Assembly: GCA_030649935.1 (NCBI GenBank) | Contig: JAUSFN010000013.1 | Location: 1 to 64,000 of the forward strand | DNA length: 64,000 nucleotides | Direction of reading: 5' to 3' | Source of the DNA: Candidatus Planktophila sp. | GTDB lineage: Bacteria > Actinomycetota > Actinomycetes > Nanopelagicales > Nanopelagicaceae | The notes under the pieces: generated by a model | Told to the model about the DNA's origin: nothing | Database searches by the model: none | What the model saw: only the letters and a program-made list of their open reading frames with translations | Made by a program: the position numbers and the translations under genes | In this document: one piece after another, positions 38,145 through 45,683 of the stretch | Position numbering within the stretch: the stretch's first letter is position 1 | Layout: each line of letters starts with the position of its first letter

Positions 38145-38375
38145 CTATTTCTTAACTACTGGATCTTTTTTAGTAACTTCCTCATGAACTTTGTCTGCTG
38201 CGGCACCAACTGAGGCAGCAACATTGGCAACCACTTCATTTACTTTTTCTTTAGCTTGAGCAATTCCTACACTCAAATCTGCCTTAGTCAGTTCTAAAGC
38301 ACTTTCTGCTGCATTTTTCAGTTCTTTTTTCGCTTTATCTAAGTGGTTTTGCATTTTCTTTTCAGTCTGATCCAT
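38145..38375 (-). CDS. small lysine/alanine-rich helical protein
   Basis: 76 residues, no signal or membrane segment. Nearly all amphipathic helix with alternating Lys/Glu and Ala (DKAKKELKNAAESALELTK ... VNEVVANVAASVGAAADKV). Resembles stress or late-embryogenesis-type helical proteins but I cannot name a family. AGGAA precedes the ATG. Confidence 0.65.
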   Translation of the reverse strand: MDQTEKKMQNHLDKAKKELKNAAESALELTKADLSVGIAQAKEKVNEVVANVAASVGAAADKVHEEVTKKDPVVKK

Positions 38376-38486
38376 TGTGTGTTCCTAATAACCATTCACG
38401 ATCGCCCTTCAATGAGCAATCTGCTCGAACGCCGTAAGTAATCTTTTTGAGTCTAGCACCTAATCAGTTCAAAAAATAAACTCGAC

Positions 38487-40061
38487 TTACTCGAAACTCA
38501 CTTGAGTCTTGTAGAACTCATCTTTTTCTTCCTCGATCTCTAAGGCGTGATTTGGAAGTTGCATCTCATCGTCTAAATCTCCACATTTGGTACATTTAAC
38601 TTCTTTTGTATCTTGATCTAAGAGGAATTCATGCTCGCACTGTGTCATTTTAGGAACCAACTTTCTTGGAATTACTTTGAAAAACTTGTATTGGCGAGCA
38701 AGTTCTCGCAAAGGTATTTCAAAGGCTTCACCAAATGTCGGAAAAGCATGAACTACATCTTCTAGAACTGCTAGCGAAATTTCTGCTCGAATTGCAAGTG
38801 TCGCCTCAGCCATCCACTCATCGGCGTGCGGGCCGATAGCGGATGCACCAATCAAAACACCTTTCGCTAAATTAGCGGCGAGAATCAATATTCCGCCATT
38901 TTCGCCATCTGTAGAGTTTCGAGAGACTTCCGAAAGTTCGATTTTTGAAATAGCAATCTCTGGATTCATCTCTTCATTGGTGAGGTCACCCACACTTGCA
39001 ACAGGTGGATCGGTATAGATTGCACGTGGAATAGCCGAATAGTTTGCTTTTCGTGATCCCCCAAGAATATTTTCGGTAATTAATCTCGCTTGGTAATTTG
39101 CTGTATGTGTAAATGGCGCAATTGCAGTCACATCTCCGGCGGCCCAAATATTACTTTTTCCAGCGACACGGCACTCATGATCTATAAGAATTTCATTCTT
39201 CTTTCCAAGTTTAATTTTCAAGAGATCTAGATTTAATCCGATTGTCTGGGGGTGACGACCCGCAGCGATGATCACACGATCACACGTAAGAACCTGACCA
39301 TTCGACAGAGTGAGGCGGGAACTCTTCTCTTCGGTGAGTTCTGCCTTCTCAACTTCAGTGCTGAGAAAGATAGTAATTCCATCTTTTCGCAGGTTTGCAG
39401 CAAGTCTTGACGCGACTTCGGGGTACTCCTTGCCTGCAAGTTGCCCGCCAAACTCAATTATTGTTACCTCAGAACCAAAGCGAGAAAATATCTGAGACAG
39501 CTCGCAGGCAACCGGTCCGCCACCAATTATCGCTAAAGATCTGGGGGCTTCAGATATCGAAAGGGCCTGATCGCTACTCCAATACTCAATCGAGGATAGA
39601 CCAAGGATTTCAGGAATAGTAGGTGCAGATCCCGTTGCAATTACTAAATCGCGCCAGCTCAAAATCTCGTCATTAACACTCAAACTCTCTGGACCAGTAA
39701 TAACTCCTTCGCCACGAAATAGCCGAATCCCAGAGTTTTGTATCTCTGCCGAAGCAGACTTATCGCTTCGATGAGAGACGATTTCATCCCTACGTTGCGC
39801 GGCAATGTGAAAAGCCTCAAACGCATCGCCTAAGTCAGGGGCTTTCATTGCAGCGCCAAGAGTGGGCAAATTTTCAGCTAATGTTCTAACGTGAGCACTT
39901 CGAAGCATCGCTTTGCTCGGCATGCACGATACGTAGGCACACTCTCCACCAACACGAAGTTTCTCGACAATCGCAACAGATTTACCTGCGGCAACTAAAT
40001 TCTTGGCAACGGCCTCACCTGCGGACCCAGCACCCAGAACAACTACATCAAAAACCTTCAT
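38487..40061 (-). CDS. pyridine nucleotide-disulphide oxidoreductase (MerA/Lpd-like) with zinc-ribbon tail
   Basis: 524 residues. FAD motif GAGSAGEAVA at the N-terminus, redox pair in GGECAYVSCMPSK (C-x4-C), NAD motif IIGGGPVACELS, and GDVTAIAPFTHTA. In the dimer domain the usual HPTxxE reads AFPTFGEAF, so Phe replaces the catalytic His. About 55 extra C-terminal residues hold CEH and CTKC, a small metal-binding ribbon. Substrate unknown; not a plain lipoamide dehydrogenase. TATGGT six bases before the ATG. Confidence 0.85.
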   Translation of the reverse strand: MKVFDVVVLGAGSAGEAVAKNLVAAGKSVAIVEKLRVGGECAYVSCMPSKAMLRSAHVRTLAENLPTLGAAMKAPDLGDAFEAFHIAAQRRDEIVSHRSDKSASAEIQNSGIRLFRGEGVITGPESLSVNDEILSWRDLVIATGSAPTIPEILGLSSIEYWSSDQALSISEAPRSLAIIGGGPVACELSQIFSRFGSEVTIIEFGGQLAGKEYPEVASRLAANLRKDGITIFLSTEVEKAELTEEKSSRLTLSNGQVLTCDRVIIAAGRHPQTIGLNLDLLKIKLGKKNEILIDHECRVAGKSNIWAAGDVTAIAPFTHTANYQARLITENILGGSRKANYSAIPRAIYTDPPVASVGDLTNEEMNPEIAISKIELSEVSRNSTDGENGGILILAANLAKGVLIGASAIGPHADEWMAEATLAIRAEISLAVLEDVVHAFPTFGEAFEIPLRELARQYKFFKVIPRKLVPKMTQCEHEFLLDQDTKEVKCTKCGDLDDEMQLPNHALEIEEEKDEFYKTQVSFE

Positions 40062-40142
40062 CTTTTCACCATACGCTCAAAGGTTCGCAATCACAATAGA
40101 TTTGATGTATAGATTCATCTGTTCTTAATCAAAACGGTAATA

Positions 40143-40178
40143 AGAAGGTCGCCTACCTTTGCGGGTAAGCGACCTTCT
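40143..40178. terminator. hairpin terminator downstream of hsp20
   Basis: AGAAGGTCGC (40143-40152) pairs perfectly with GCGACCTTCT (40169-40178), with an inner TACC/GGTA stem. It follows the hsp20 stop on the minus strand by 25 bases and precedes the upstream region of the next gene. Confidence 0.8.
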
Positions 40179-40202
40179 CTAGGTAAGATTTAGTTAGAAA
40201 GT

Positions 40203-40676
40203 TTAATTGATCTCAATTTGACGAGGCTTCTTCTCTTCAGGAAGGTCTCGTTCAAGTTCGATAGTCAAAATTCCATCCCTTAGTCCAGAACTGACAACTT
40301 TCACATGATCTGCAAGTGCAAAAGTTTGGCGGAATTGACGACCAGCGATTCCTCGGTAAATAAAGCCACTTGTACCGGAATCTTCATTTATTTGCTTGGA
40401 GCCCTCAATCGTAAGTTGATTGTTATGCAGTTCAACTCGAAGCTCTGACTTTGAGAAGCCAGCAACTGCCATTTCAATTTTGTAGTTGTCCTCTGAAAGT
40501 TGCTTGATGTTATATGGTGGATAAGAGGATGTTCCGCCCATCAATGCATTTTGCATTTCCTCTAATAAGCGCCACTCACGATCAAACCCAACTGACCAGG
40601 CTTCCAGGTTTGGAAAATAATCAGTGATGGAAGAAAGTGAAGAGGGACGTTCATTTTTTACTACTGTGTAAGCCAT
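40203..40676 (-). CDS. hsp20: Hsp20 small heat-shock protein
   Basis: 157 residues. Alpha-crystallin domain ~50-145: PPYNIKQLSEDNYKIEMAVAG, VELHNNQLTIEG, RQFRQTFALADHVKV, and GLRDGILTIELERDLPEE, ending in RQIEIN, an I-x-I-type tail. ATP-independent chaperone. AAGGAG upstream of the ATG. The 216-base upstream region has an inverted ACATCGG/CCGATGT pair about 30 bases apart, a possible operator, but I see no clear HAIR or CIRCE element. Confidence 0.92.
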   Translation of the reverse strand: MAYTVVKNERPSSLSSITDYFPNLEAWSVGFDREWRLLEEMQNALMGGTSSYPPYNIKQLSEDNYKIEMAVAGFSKSELRVELHNNQLTIEGSKQINEDSGTSGFIYRGIAGRQFRQTFALADHVKVVSSGLRDGILTIELERDLPEEKKPRQIEIN

Positions 40677-40892
40677 TTTAGATTTCTCCTTATTTGCGAG
40701 ATACCTAGTGACATCGGTTTCACACCGTTAACAGCCGGTAGATGAATCCGATGTTTTCGGTGAACCCCCACTTTGGCAGGTTCATTTCAAAAAACGACTT
40801 ATTCCATATAAATATTCCCGGCCGAGCGGGTTTTCTTTAAAAAAATTCCTTAAAATTTCCTGAGAATATAGGTGCGAGAGGACGCGGCGATT

Positions 40893-41981
40893 TCAATATC
40901 CCAATGCCAGATTGAAAATTATTCCTACTAATACTATTCCTAGAGTAACTACCCCAAAATATGCTGCGAGCAATTTTGGCTTCATAACTTTTCGAAGAAG
41001 CAGCGCTTCAGGAAAAGAAAGTGCCGTCACGCTCATTGCAAAGGCAAGCAGAGTTCCCATCGGCAATCCCTTTTCAGAAAGTGCCGTGATAATCGGAATC
41101 ACCGTCGCAATTCCCGAATACAAAGGCACTCCAATTGCCGTTGCAGCGAGCACTCCGAACACTGGACCCCATGCTGAAATGCTCTGGATGGCTGAAGTTG
41201 GAACCCAACCATAAATAAGAGAGCCGACTCCCACGCCAATAAAAATATAAACATACGTTGTTTTCACTGTATCTCGTGCCTCAAGAAGGGCTGCATTCGC
41301 TCTTTTTTGCAGAGAGGGTTTAACAATGTTTCCCTCTGAATCAATGAGATTGAGGCTCCTTACTTGGGCTACTTCAGTCAAACTCGGTTTTGCATATCTA
41401 CGAAGTGAGATGCCCGCACCTACGGCAATTGCAAACCCCATGCCTGCATACGCTCCTGCAATTGCCCATCCAACAGATGTAGCAAGCATGATCACAGCAA
41501 TCTCGTTAACTAAGGGGCTGGCGACAAGGAAAGAGATCGCTTGACTTACCGGAACCCCTGCCCGTACAAAGCCCGTAAATACGGGAACCGCGCTGCATGA
41601 ACAGAAGGGGGTGGCCATCCCAATGCCAGCGGCAACACCGTGCCCACGCAAAGTGTTTACCTTTTCCATGTGGTTGCGGACCATGTCGGCATTAATAAAA
41701 GATCGAATAAAGACAGCAAAAGTAGTTATCGCAGCCAACAAACCCAAAAGGCCAATTGAGTGAGAGATAAAGAATGACAGGGAGTCCGTGGTGGCTTGGC
41801 TAAATCCGTTTAAGTGAGAGTTCAGAAAGCCTCCGAACCAGTAGTTAGAAACTACATAGACCCCAACCAGACCTAGGAATAGTGCAACAGATTTCCAGAG
41901 GGCAGTGCCATCTTGCTCATCAAGAGGTGAGGAGCAGCATGTTGTCGCGTCTATTTCAGTGTTCTTGAGCTTAATAACCAT
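40893..41981 (-). CDS. permease of the ArsP/UPF0718 family
   Basis: 362 residues from ATG 41981 (GGGAGAA upstream). About ten helices. Family signature TPFCSCSAVPVFTGFVRAGVP, with a further cysteine pair TTCCSSP near the N-terminus. Relatives export organoarsenicals (ArsP) or transition metals (SO_0444). It is divergent from an ArsR repressor with the As(III)-type CVC motif, which favours arsenic. Confidence 0.86.
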   Translation of the reverse strand: MVIKLKNTEIDATTCCSSPLDEQDGTALWKSVALFLGLVGVYVVSNYWFGGFLNSHLNGFSQATTDSLSFFISHSIGLLGLLAAITTFAVFIRSFINADMVRNHMEKVNTLRGHGVAAGIGMATPFCSCSAVPVFTGFVRAGVPVSQAISFLVASPLVNEIAVIMLATSVGWAIAGAYAGMGFAIAVGAGISLRRYAKPSLTEVAQVRSLNLIDSEGNIVKPSLQKRANAALLEARDTVKTTYVYIFIGVGVGSLIYGWVPTSAIQSISAWGPVFGVLAATAIGVPLYSGIATVIPIITALSEKGLPMGTLLAFAMSVTALSFPEALLLRKVMKPKLLAAYFGVVTLGIVLVGIIFNLALGY

Positions 41982-41991
41982 TCTTTTCTCC

Positions 41992-42040
41992 CATCGAATA
42001 TCTTCGATGCATAGAATAAGCGACATATCGAAGATTGTCA
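41992..42040. promoter_or_regulatory. ArsR-type operator between permease and arsR
   Basis: CATCGAATATCTTCGATG (41993-42010) is a near-perfect palindrome. Further on, GACATATCGAAGATTGTC is an imperfect one, so ATCTTCGAT and ATCGAAGAT face each other. Both lie in the divergent region just before the arsR -10 (TATACT, 42044-42049). This matches ArsR/SmtB operator placement. Confidence 0.75.
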
Positions 42041-42055
42041 ATGTATACTTTCCCC

Positions 42056-42343
42056 ATGGCCTCCACTCTGAACCTAATTAGATCCTCCAAGGTTCTATCG
42101 ACTCTCGCCGAGCAATTTAAAGCCCTTGGCGATGAAACTCGACTGAAGCTCATGATGGCTGTGGCGACAAGCGAAGGCGCCGAGGCATGCGTTTGTGACC
42201 TCACTCCTGAAACCGGTTTAGCTCAAAGCACGGTGAGTCATCACTTAAAGCTCTTAGTGGATTCTGGATTACTCGAAAGGGCTCAGCGAGGAAAGTGGGC
42301 TTATTACTCGATGACCCCCGCTGCAAAGAAACTTCTTAGTTAG
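42056..42343 (+). CDS. arsR: ArsR-family repressor
   Basis: 95 residues from ATG 42056, which follows TATACT by six bases. Winged-helix: FKALGDETRLKLMMAV, sensor motif ACVCDL (the As(III) cysteine pair of ArsR), recognition helix QSTVSHHLKLLVDSGLL, wing GKWAYYSM. Represses until As(III)/Sb(III) binds. Divergent from the ArsP-like permease with palindromes between them. Confidence 0.9.
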   Translation: MASTLNLIRSSKVLSTLAEQFKALGDETRLKLMMAVATSEGAEACVCDLTPETGLAQSTVSHHLKLLVDSGLLERAQRGKWAYYSMTPAAKKLLS

Positions 42344-42348
42344 AGGAG

Positions 42349-42372
42349 TGAGGAGCATCCCTATCGGTCGAA
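42349..42372 (+). repeat. weak candidate rnpB-terminus repeat at the left edge of the array
   Basis: About 15 of 24 positions match the rnpB 3' terminus (GAGGAGCATCCCTATCGG, best in CCCTAT). It lies just after arsR and before the first accessory gene, where an array boundary would be expected. On similarity alone it is not significant. Confidence 0.3.
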
Positions 42373-42446
42373 AGCTTTCCAGATGCGCTGATAAAGAGCA
42401 TCTCGCCACTAATTTTTCAACATAGAATTTAGCGGCGTCACTCAGA

Positions 42447-42830
42447 TTACTTACCTTTATTTAGATTTCCCAAGTGCGTGTGCTTGAAACTTGAGTCATA
42501 TTTAAGGCCATAACCTAAGAATCGGTCCCAACCGATGTGGCCGAGCCAGATTACTCCGATTGCCAATGCTAATTTGCTATCTGCTCTCCAGGCTAACAAA
42601 ATCAATATTGACGGAGCAAAGTAACTATGACCCAAATTGTAGAAAAATGCTCCGACTTTTGTATTGGCTAAATAACCCAGCATAAAAATATCCGGAACTA
42701 ATAGTAGCGCGGGATATAACCACCACTTTTGATCTTGTCCTGAGAAAAGAGTTATCGTGGCGATGAGTAGTACTAGACCTTCAAGGCGTAGCCATAATTT
42801 TGGTCGGCCTGTTACATATGTTGGTTCCAT
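42447..42830 (-). CDS. DUF4260 membrane protein
   Basis: 127 residues from ATG 42830; codons upstream would run through repeat A. MEPTYVTGRPKLWLRLEGLV starts it, followed by three to four helices; C-terminal WLGHIGWDRFLGYGLKY is diagnostic of DUF4260. Function unknown. A decayed second copy of its C-terminus lies at 47197-47313 inside another block. Confidence 0.85.
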   Translation of the reverse strand: MEPTYVTGRPKLWLRLEGLVLLIATITLFSGQDQKWWLYPALLLVPDIFMLGYLANTKVGAFFYNLGHSYFAPSILILLAWRADSKLALAIGVIWLGHIGWDRFLGYGLKYDSSFKHTHLGNLNKGK

Positions 42831-42844
42831 AGGTAGTGTATAAA

Positions 42845-42868
42845 AGAAGAACCGCCTTATATATCGGA
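42845..42868 (+). repeat. rnpB-terminus repeat A
   Basis: Matches the 24-base rnpB 3' terminus (50555-50578) at 18 of 24 positions without gaps: AGAAGAACCGCC, then TTATATATCGGA. Same orientation as the others. Separates the DUF4260 gene from the SRPBCC gene. The most diverged of the clear copies. Confidence 0.7.
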
Positions 42869-42894
42869 GGCGATCGCAATGATAAAGTATTTTC

Positions 42895-43389
42895 ATGAAT
42901 CAGCCATTTCTATATTCAGTTGAACGCGAATTCCCTATTTCTGTGGAGAGGATTTGGAACGCCTGGACTGATGCTTCAGAACTTGAAGTTTGGTACCACC
43001 CTACTGAACTCAATTCGGTAAAAGATGCTACAGCTTCGGAATTAGCTATCGGTGGACTCTGGAGTTGTGGAGTGGACGTTCCGGCTCATAATTTAGTTGC
43101 CTACTTCTATGGCAAGTACACAAAAATTATTCAGAATGAATTGCTAGAGCACACCATGCATTACACGGAATCTGCAGAAGAATTTGAAGTGAAAGATTTC
43201 ACGACTCCTTCACACCATATAGTCATCGAATTTCAAGATCGTGGAGCTATGACTTGGGTGAAATTTAGCCAATACGGTGAACTTCCGGAAGGTGAAGAGA
43301 AACAAGCTCAGGCAGGAATGAATAGTTATCTCGAGTCTCTCGCCCAATTCCTAATCAGTGAAAACCAGAAATTAGCGGGAAAAGGATAG
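42895..43389 (+). CDS. SRPBCC/AHSA1-like protein
   Basis: 164 residues. SVEREFPISVERIWNAWTDASELEVWYHP is the AHSA1/CalC opening; ELLEHTMHYTESAEEF and TWVKFSQYGELPEGE follow. Ligand unknown. TAAAGT lies six bases before the ATG. Single gene between repeat A and a weak repeat at 43380. Confidence 0.83.
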   Translation: MNQPFLYSVEREFPISVERIWNAWTDASELEVWYHPTELNSVKDATASELAIGGLWSCGVDVPAHNLVAYFYGKYTKIIQNELLEHTMHYTESAEEFEVKDFTTPSHHIVIEFQDRGAMTWVKFSQYGELPEGEEKQAQAGMNSYLESLAQFLISENQKLAGKG

Positions 43390-43403
43390 TTTTATAGGCC
43401 GGA
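43380..43403 (+). repeat. weak candidate rnpB-terminus repeat between convergent genes
   Basis: 16 of 24 positions match, best in TATAGGCCGGA. It lies exactly where the SRPBCC and DUF2200 stops meet, so it also encodes their last codons. On its own this is chance-level, and position is the main argument. Confidence 0.3.
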
Positions 43404-43751
43404 ACGAAGGATTTTGCTCATTGGGCGTCCTTGCCCAATTTCATCGACTAACTTATCTAAGTATCGGATCCTTTTCATTAACGGATCATCAATTTCTTGA
43501 ATTTTTACACCGCAGATTGAGCCTGTAATTAGCTCGGCATTCGGATTGAGGGTTGCGGCTTCGAAGAAATCCTTAAAAGAAGTTTTTTCGGTTAAGTGCT
43601 TTTTAATAGTTGGTGCTTCAAATCCGGTTAGCCAAGTAATGACCTCGTCGAGGTTTTCTAACTTATGACCTTTTCTTACAATCTTATTGACATAGTGAAC
43701 GTAGACATCAGCAACTGGCGTATCGAATAATTTCTCGGCCCTTGAGCTCAC
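43392..43751 (-). CDS. DUF2200 family protein
   Basis: 119 residues from the GTG at 43751 (AGAAGG about ten bases upstream). DUF2200 landmarks: VADVYVHYVNKIVRKGHKL, VITWLTGFEAP, LNPNAELITGSICGVKIQEI, and DPLMKRIRYLDKLVDE. Function of the family is unknown. An in-frame ATG at 43850 would add 33 residues unlike the family. Confidence 0.85.
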   Translation of the reverse strand: MSSRAEKLFDTPVADVYVHYVNKIVRKGHKLENLDEVITWLTGFEAPTIKKHLTEKTSFKDFFEAATLNPNAELITGSICGVKIQEIDDPLMKRIRYLDKLVDEIGQGRPMSKILRSGL

Positions 43752-43860
43752 AGTTAAAGACCCTTCTTCTTTCGAAAAACTGCCACGAGGGCACTTGCGT
43801 GGCCAAGTCCCATCTAAAGCTTCTCTTTGAGGTGAGCAACTTTCATGCATTGAGTATAAA

Positions 43861-43884
43861 AGAAGAGCCGCCCTATGAGCCGAA
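43861..43884 (+). repeat. rnpB-terminus repeat B
   Basis: AGAAGAGCCGCCCTATGAGCC onward: 21 of 24 positions match the rnpB terminus. After it, CGGGCATTACACTTTTGG resembles the flank of repeat C (CCGGCATTAACTTTTG). So B and C share sequence beyond the core. Confidence 0.88.
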
Positions 43885-43907
43885 AACGGGCATTACACTT
43901 TTGGTTT

Positions 43908-44369
43908 GTGGACATAGTAATCAGGGTTGAAAAATCCCTGAGCGAAGAATTAGCTCAACTCCTTCAAGCTCATTGGGTTTTTTGCACGACTACCACGCCT
44001 ATGGAGCATGTCTATGCACTTGATGCATCAAAATTATTCGCTCCAGATATTAGGGTGTTCGGAGCGAGAGTTCATGGAGAGTTAGTCGGCGTGGGGGCAA
44101 TTAGAAGATTAGATGCAGACCACGCTGAGCTTAAGTCAATGCACACGTTAGCTAAATCCCGAGGAAATGGAATTGGTAAAGCGATGGTGGCTCATATTGA
44201 AGAATTCGCCAAAGTTCATGGTATTAAACGCATCAGTCTGGAAACAGGTCCAAGCGAACCTTTTACGCCTGCGCGAGATCTTTACAATTCCTTAGGGTAT
44301 GAGGAATGCGAAGCCTTTGGTGATTATGTTCTTAGCGAGGACAACATCTGCATGACAAAGTTTATTTAA
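43908..44369 (+). CDS. GNAT-family acetyltransferase
   Basis: 153 residues from GTG 43908, with TACACT eight bases upstream. An ATG at 43875 is in frame but lies inside repeat B. Acetyl-CoA site SRGNGIGKAMVAHIEEF and the late motif ARDLYNSLGYEECEAF. ElaA/MnaT-like small-molecule acetyltransferase is possible; substrate unknown. It is the only gene between repeats B and F, a one-gene block of about 510 bases. Confidence 0.85.
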   Translation: MDIVIRVEKSLSEELAQLLQAHWVFCTTTTPMEHVYALDASKLFAPDIRVFGARVHGELVGVGAIRRLDADHAELKSMHTLAKSRGNGIGKAMVAHIEEFAKVHGIKRISLETGPSEPFTPARDLYNSLGYEECEAFGDYVLSEDNICMTKFI

Positions 44370-44372
44370 TAG

Positions 44373-44396
44373 AGAAGAGTCGATCAATAAGCCGGA
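44373..44396 (+). repeat. rnpB-terminus repeat F
   Basis: AGAAGAGTCG then ATCA then ATAAGCCGGA: 21 of 24 positions, with all mismatches in the centre. The preceding TAG also matches the rnpB flank. Begins three bases after the GNAT stop. Confidence 0.9.
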
Positions 44397-44493
44397 GATT
44401 GGCTAGCGAATTCTTGTTACTGCTTGAGGAATTTGCTTCTGGACCTTGCTGAATAGTACTCAGTGAAGCTTGCGAAGTTGCATCGCACTTAAG

Positions 44494-45039
44494 TTAGATA
44501 TCCCGCTCGCGCCAAGCCAGCACCATTGAGGGCATGAATGCAAAGGCAAAGAGAGTTGCGATCATTAGATAGCTTCCGTCGTTTCCCTCTGGTTGGAACA
44601 TGTTTAGTTCAGGGCCAAAGAACATCGCTAACAGAAGAACTAAAACAATAAAACCCATTGCAAAGTATGCATACCTAAAGGAGGCATTGCGAACCTTTAT
44701 CTGCCTCTCATCGAGCAACTCATCCGGCGCATCAGCGATAGATCTAACGCTGATACGCAAAAATGAATAGCCGCCTAATACAGCAAGTATTACAAAAACT
44801 GCTGTTACGGAAAATATTGTTGCTGCAGTTCCGTCAGATAATTCGAGATTAGTTTTCAAAGATGGCCAGTAGCTACACATTGCAGTTAGAACCAGTCCAA
44901 AGCTCATAAGGAGCACCAAGATTCTTCTATTTCTCTGTGGTCTGAGCCATCTGTACTTAGAGTTTTCATCGTTTAATAACGCCTTTACTCCCTTTTCAGT
45001 AACGCCCTCAAACCAATAAATCTTATTCGTCTTCGACAT
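44494..45039 (-). CDS. membrane protein of unknown function
   Basis: 181 residues. Cytoplasmic basic N-terminus with YRWLRPQRNRRILVL, then two helices (about 40-57, 70-93), a cytoplasmic LLDERQIKVRNASFRYAY stretch, and two more helices. I do not recognise the family. It follows an XRE regulator by three bases, a common pairing for small regulator/membrane modules. Confidence 0.7.
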   Translation of the reverse strand: MSKTNKIYWFEGVTEKGVKALLNDENSKYRWLRPQRNRRILVLLMSFGLVLTAMCSYWPSLKTNLELSDGTAATIFSVTAVFVILAVLGGYSFLRISVRSIADAPDELLDERQIKVRNASFRYAYFAMGFIVLVLLLAMFFGPELNMFQPEGNDGSYLMIATLFAFAFMPSMVLAWRERDI

Positions 45040-45041
45040 TC

Positions 45042-45275
45042 TTATTTTCCCTTCTTGAATGGGGTGAGTGAAAATAGTTCTGAAACCTCTTTATTTAGTG
45101 AGTTTGCAATACGAATCGCCAGAACAAGCGAGGGGCTATATTCCTCACGTTCGAGATACCCAATGGTTTGGTAATGCACGCCAACCTTGTCGGCAAGCTC
45201 CTGCCTTGATAATCCAAGGGCGGCACGGGCTTCTTCTATTCGGTTATAGACCGGTTCTTCTGGATTGCGACTCAT
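45042..45275 (-). CDS. XRE-family transcriptional regulator
   Basis: 77 residues. HTH_3: IEEARAALGLSRQELADKVGVHYQTIGYLERE. Start is ATG 45275, since TATGCT lies six bases upstream; ATG 45302 would begin inside the promoter. The -10 sits in a palindrome, suggesting autoregulation. Probably controls the membrane protein that follows it and the divergent gene at 45333. Confidence 0.87.
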   Translation of the reverse strand: MSRNPEEPVYNRIEEARAALGLSRQELADKVGVHYQTIGYLEREEYSPSLVLAIRIANSLNKEVSELFSLTPFKKGK

Positions 45276-45280
45276 TGGGA

Positions 45281-45294
45281 TAGCATATATGCTA
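45281..45294. promoter_or_regulatory. palindromic operator/-10 of the XRE gene
   Basis: TAGCATATATGCTA is a perfect 14-base palindrome containing the TATGCT -10 element six bases before the XRE start, and lies in the divergent region with the gene at 45333. Likely the autoregulatory site. Confidence 0.7.
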
Positions 45295-45332
45295 TGTAGC
45301 ATTAATGCAACATATATGAAAGGTGGTTTTCC

Positions 45333-45663
45333 GTGTCAAGAAATCTAATAATCGGTTTCATACTTCTGCCTATTGGAGTATTAATCACCCCATTGGCTCC
45401 AGAATTTGGTCTTCCCATTATCCTCTTTAGCACTAGGTTTCTGAAGGAAAAATACATCTGGGCTGAGCGGATCAACCATTGGGCTGAAGTAAAACTAAAG
45501 TCTGCAAGGAGTTGGTTTCGCACTTGGTGTTGGAATAGCTATGTTTACATCGCTTTCACACCGGCTCTTTGGTGGAGAAAACTTCAAAGTATGGATTATA
45601 GAAACAGCCAACGATTCAATCAATTTAACTATTGCTGGCGCAATCATTACTTTCTTTAATTAA
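45333..45663 (+). pseudogene. frameshifted small membrane protein
   Basis: Starts at GTG with AAAGGTGG upstream: MSRNLIIGFILLPIGVLITP, then to ERINHWAEVKLK in frame 1. From about 45495 the +1 frame gives a natural membrane continuation, SLQGVGFALGVGIAMFTSL, then RLFGGENFKVWI and TIAGAIITFFN, stop at 45661. The frame-1 continuation is Trp/Arg-rich and unlike a protein. One-base indel near 45495-45510 is inferred. Family unknown; at least two helices. Confidence 0.72.
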
Positions 45664-45683
45664 GAGTCGTCTTAGGACTCCGA
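45660..45683 (+). repeat. weak candidate rnpB-terminus repeat
   Basis: Contains AAGAGTCG of the repeat, but only ~15 of 24 positions match overall. It lies at the junction of the frameshifted gene and the MORN-type gene, where a block boundary would fit. Confidence 0.3.

Noticed and set aside
40893-42041. Longer permease start at 42041
   Set aside because: It would overlap the arsR promoter and operators; ATG 41981 has a good Shine-Dalgarno.
43752-43850. Extended N-terminus of the DUF2200 protein
   Set aside because: The added 33 residues (Cys/Arg-rich) are unlike the family; GTG 43751 fits the family start and has AGAAGG upstream.
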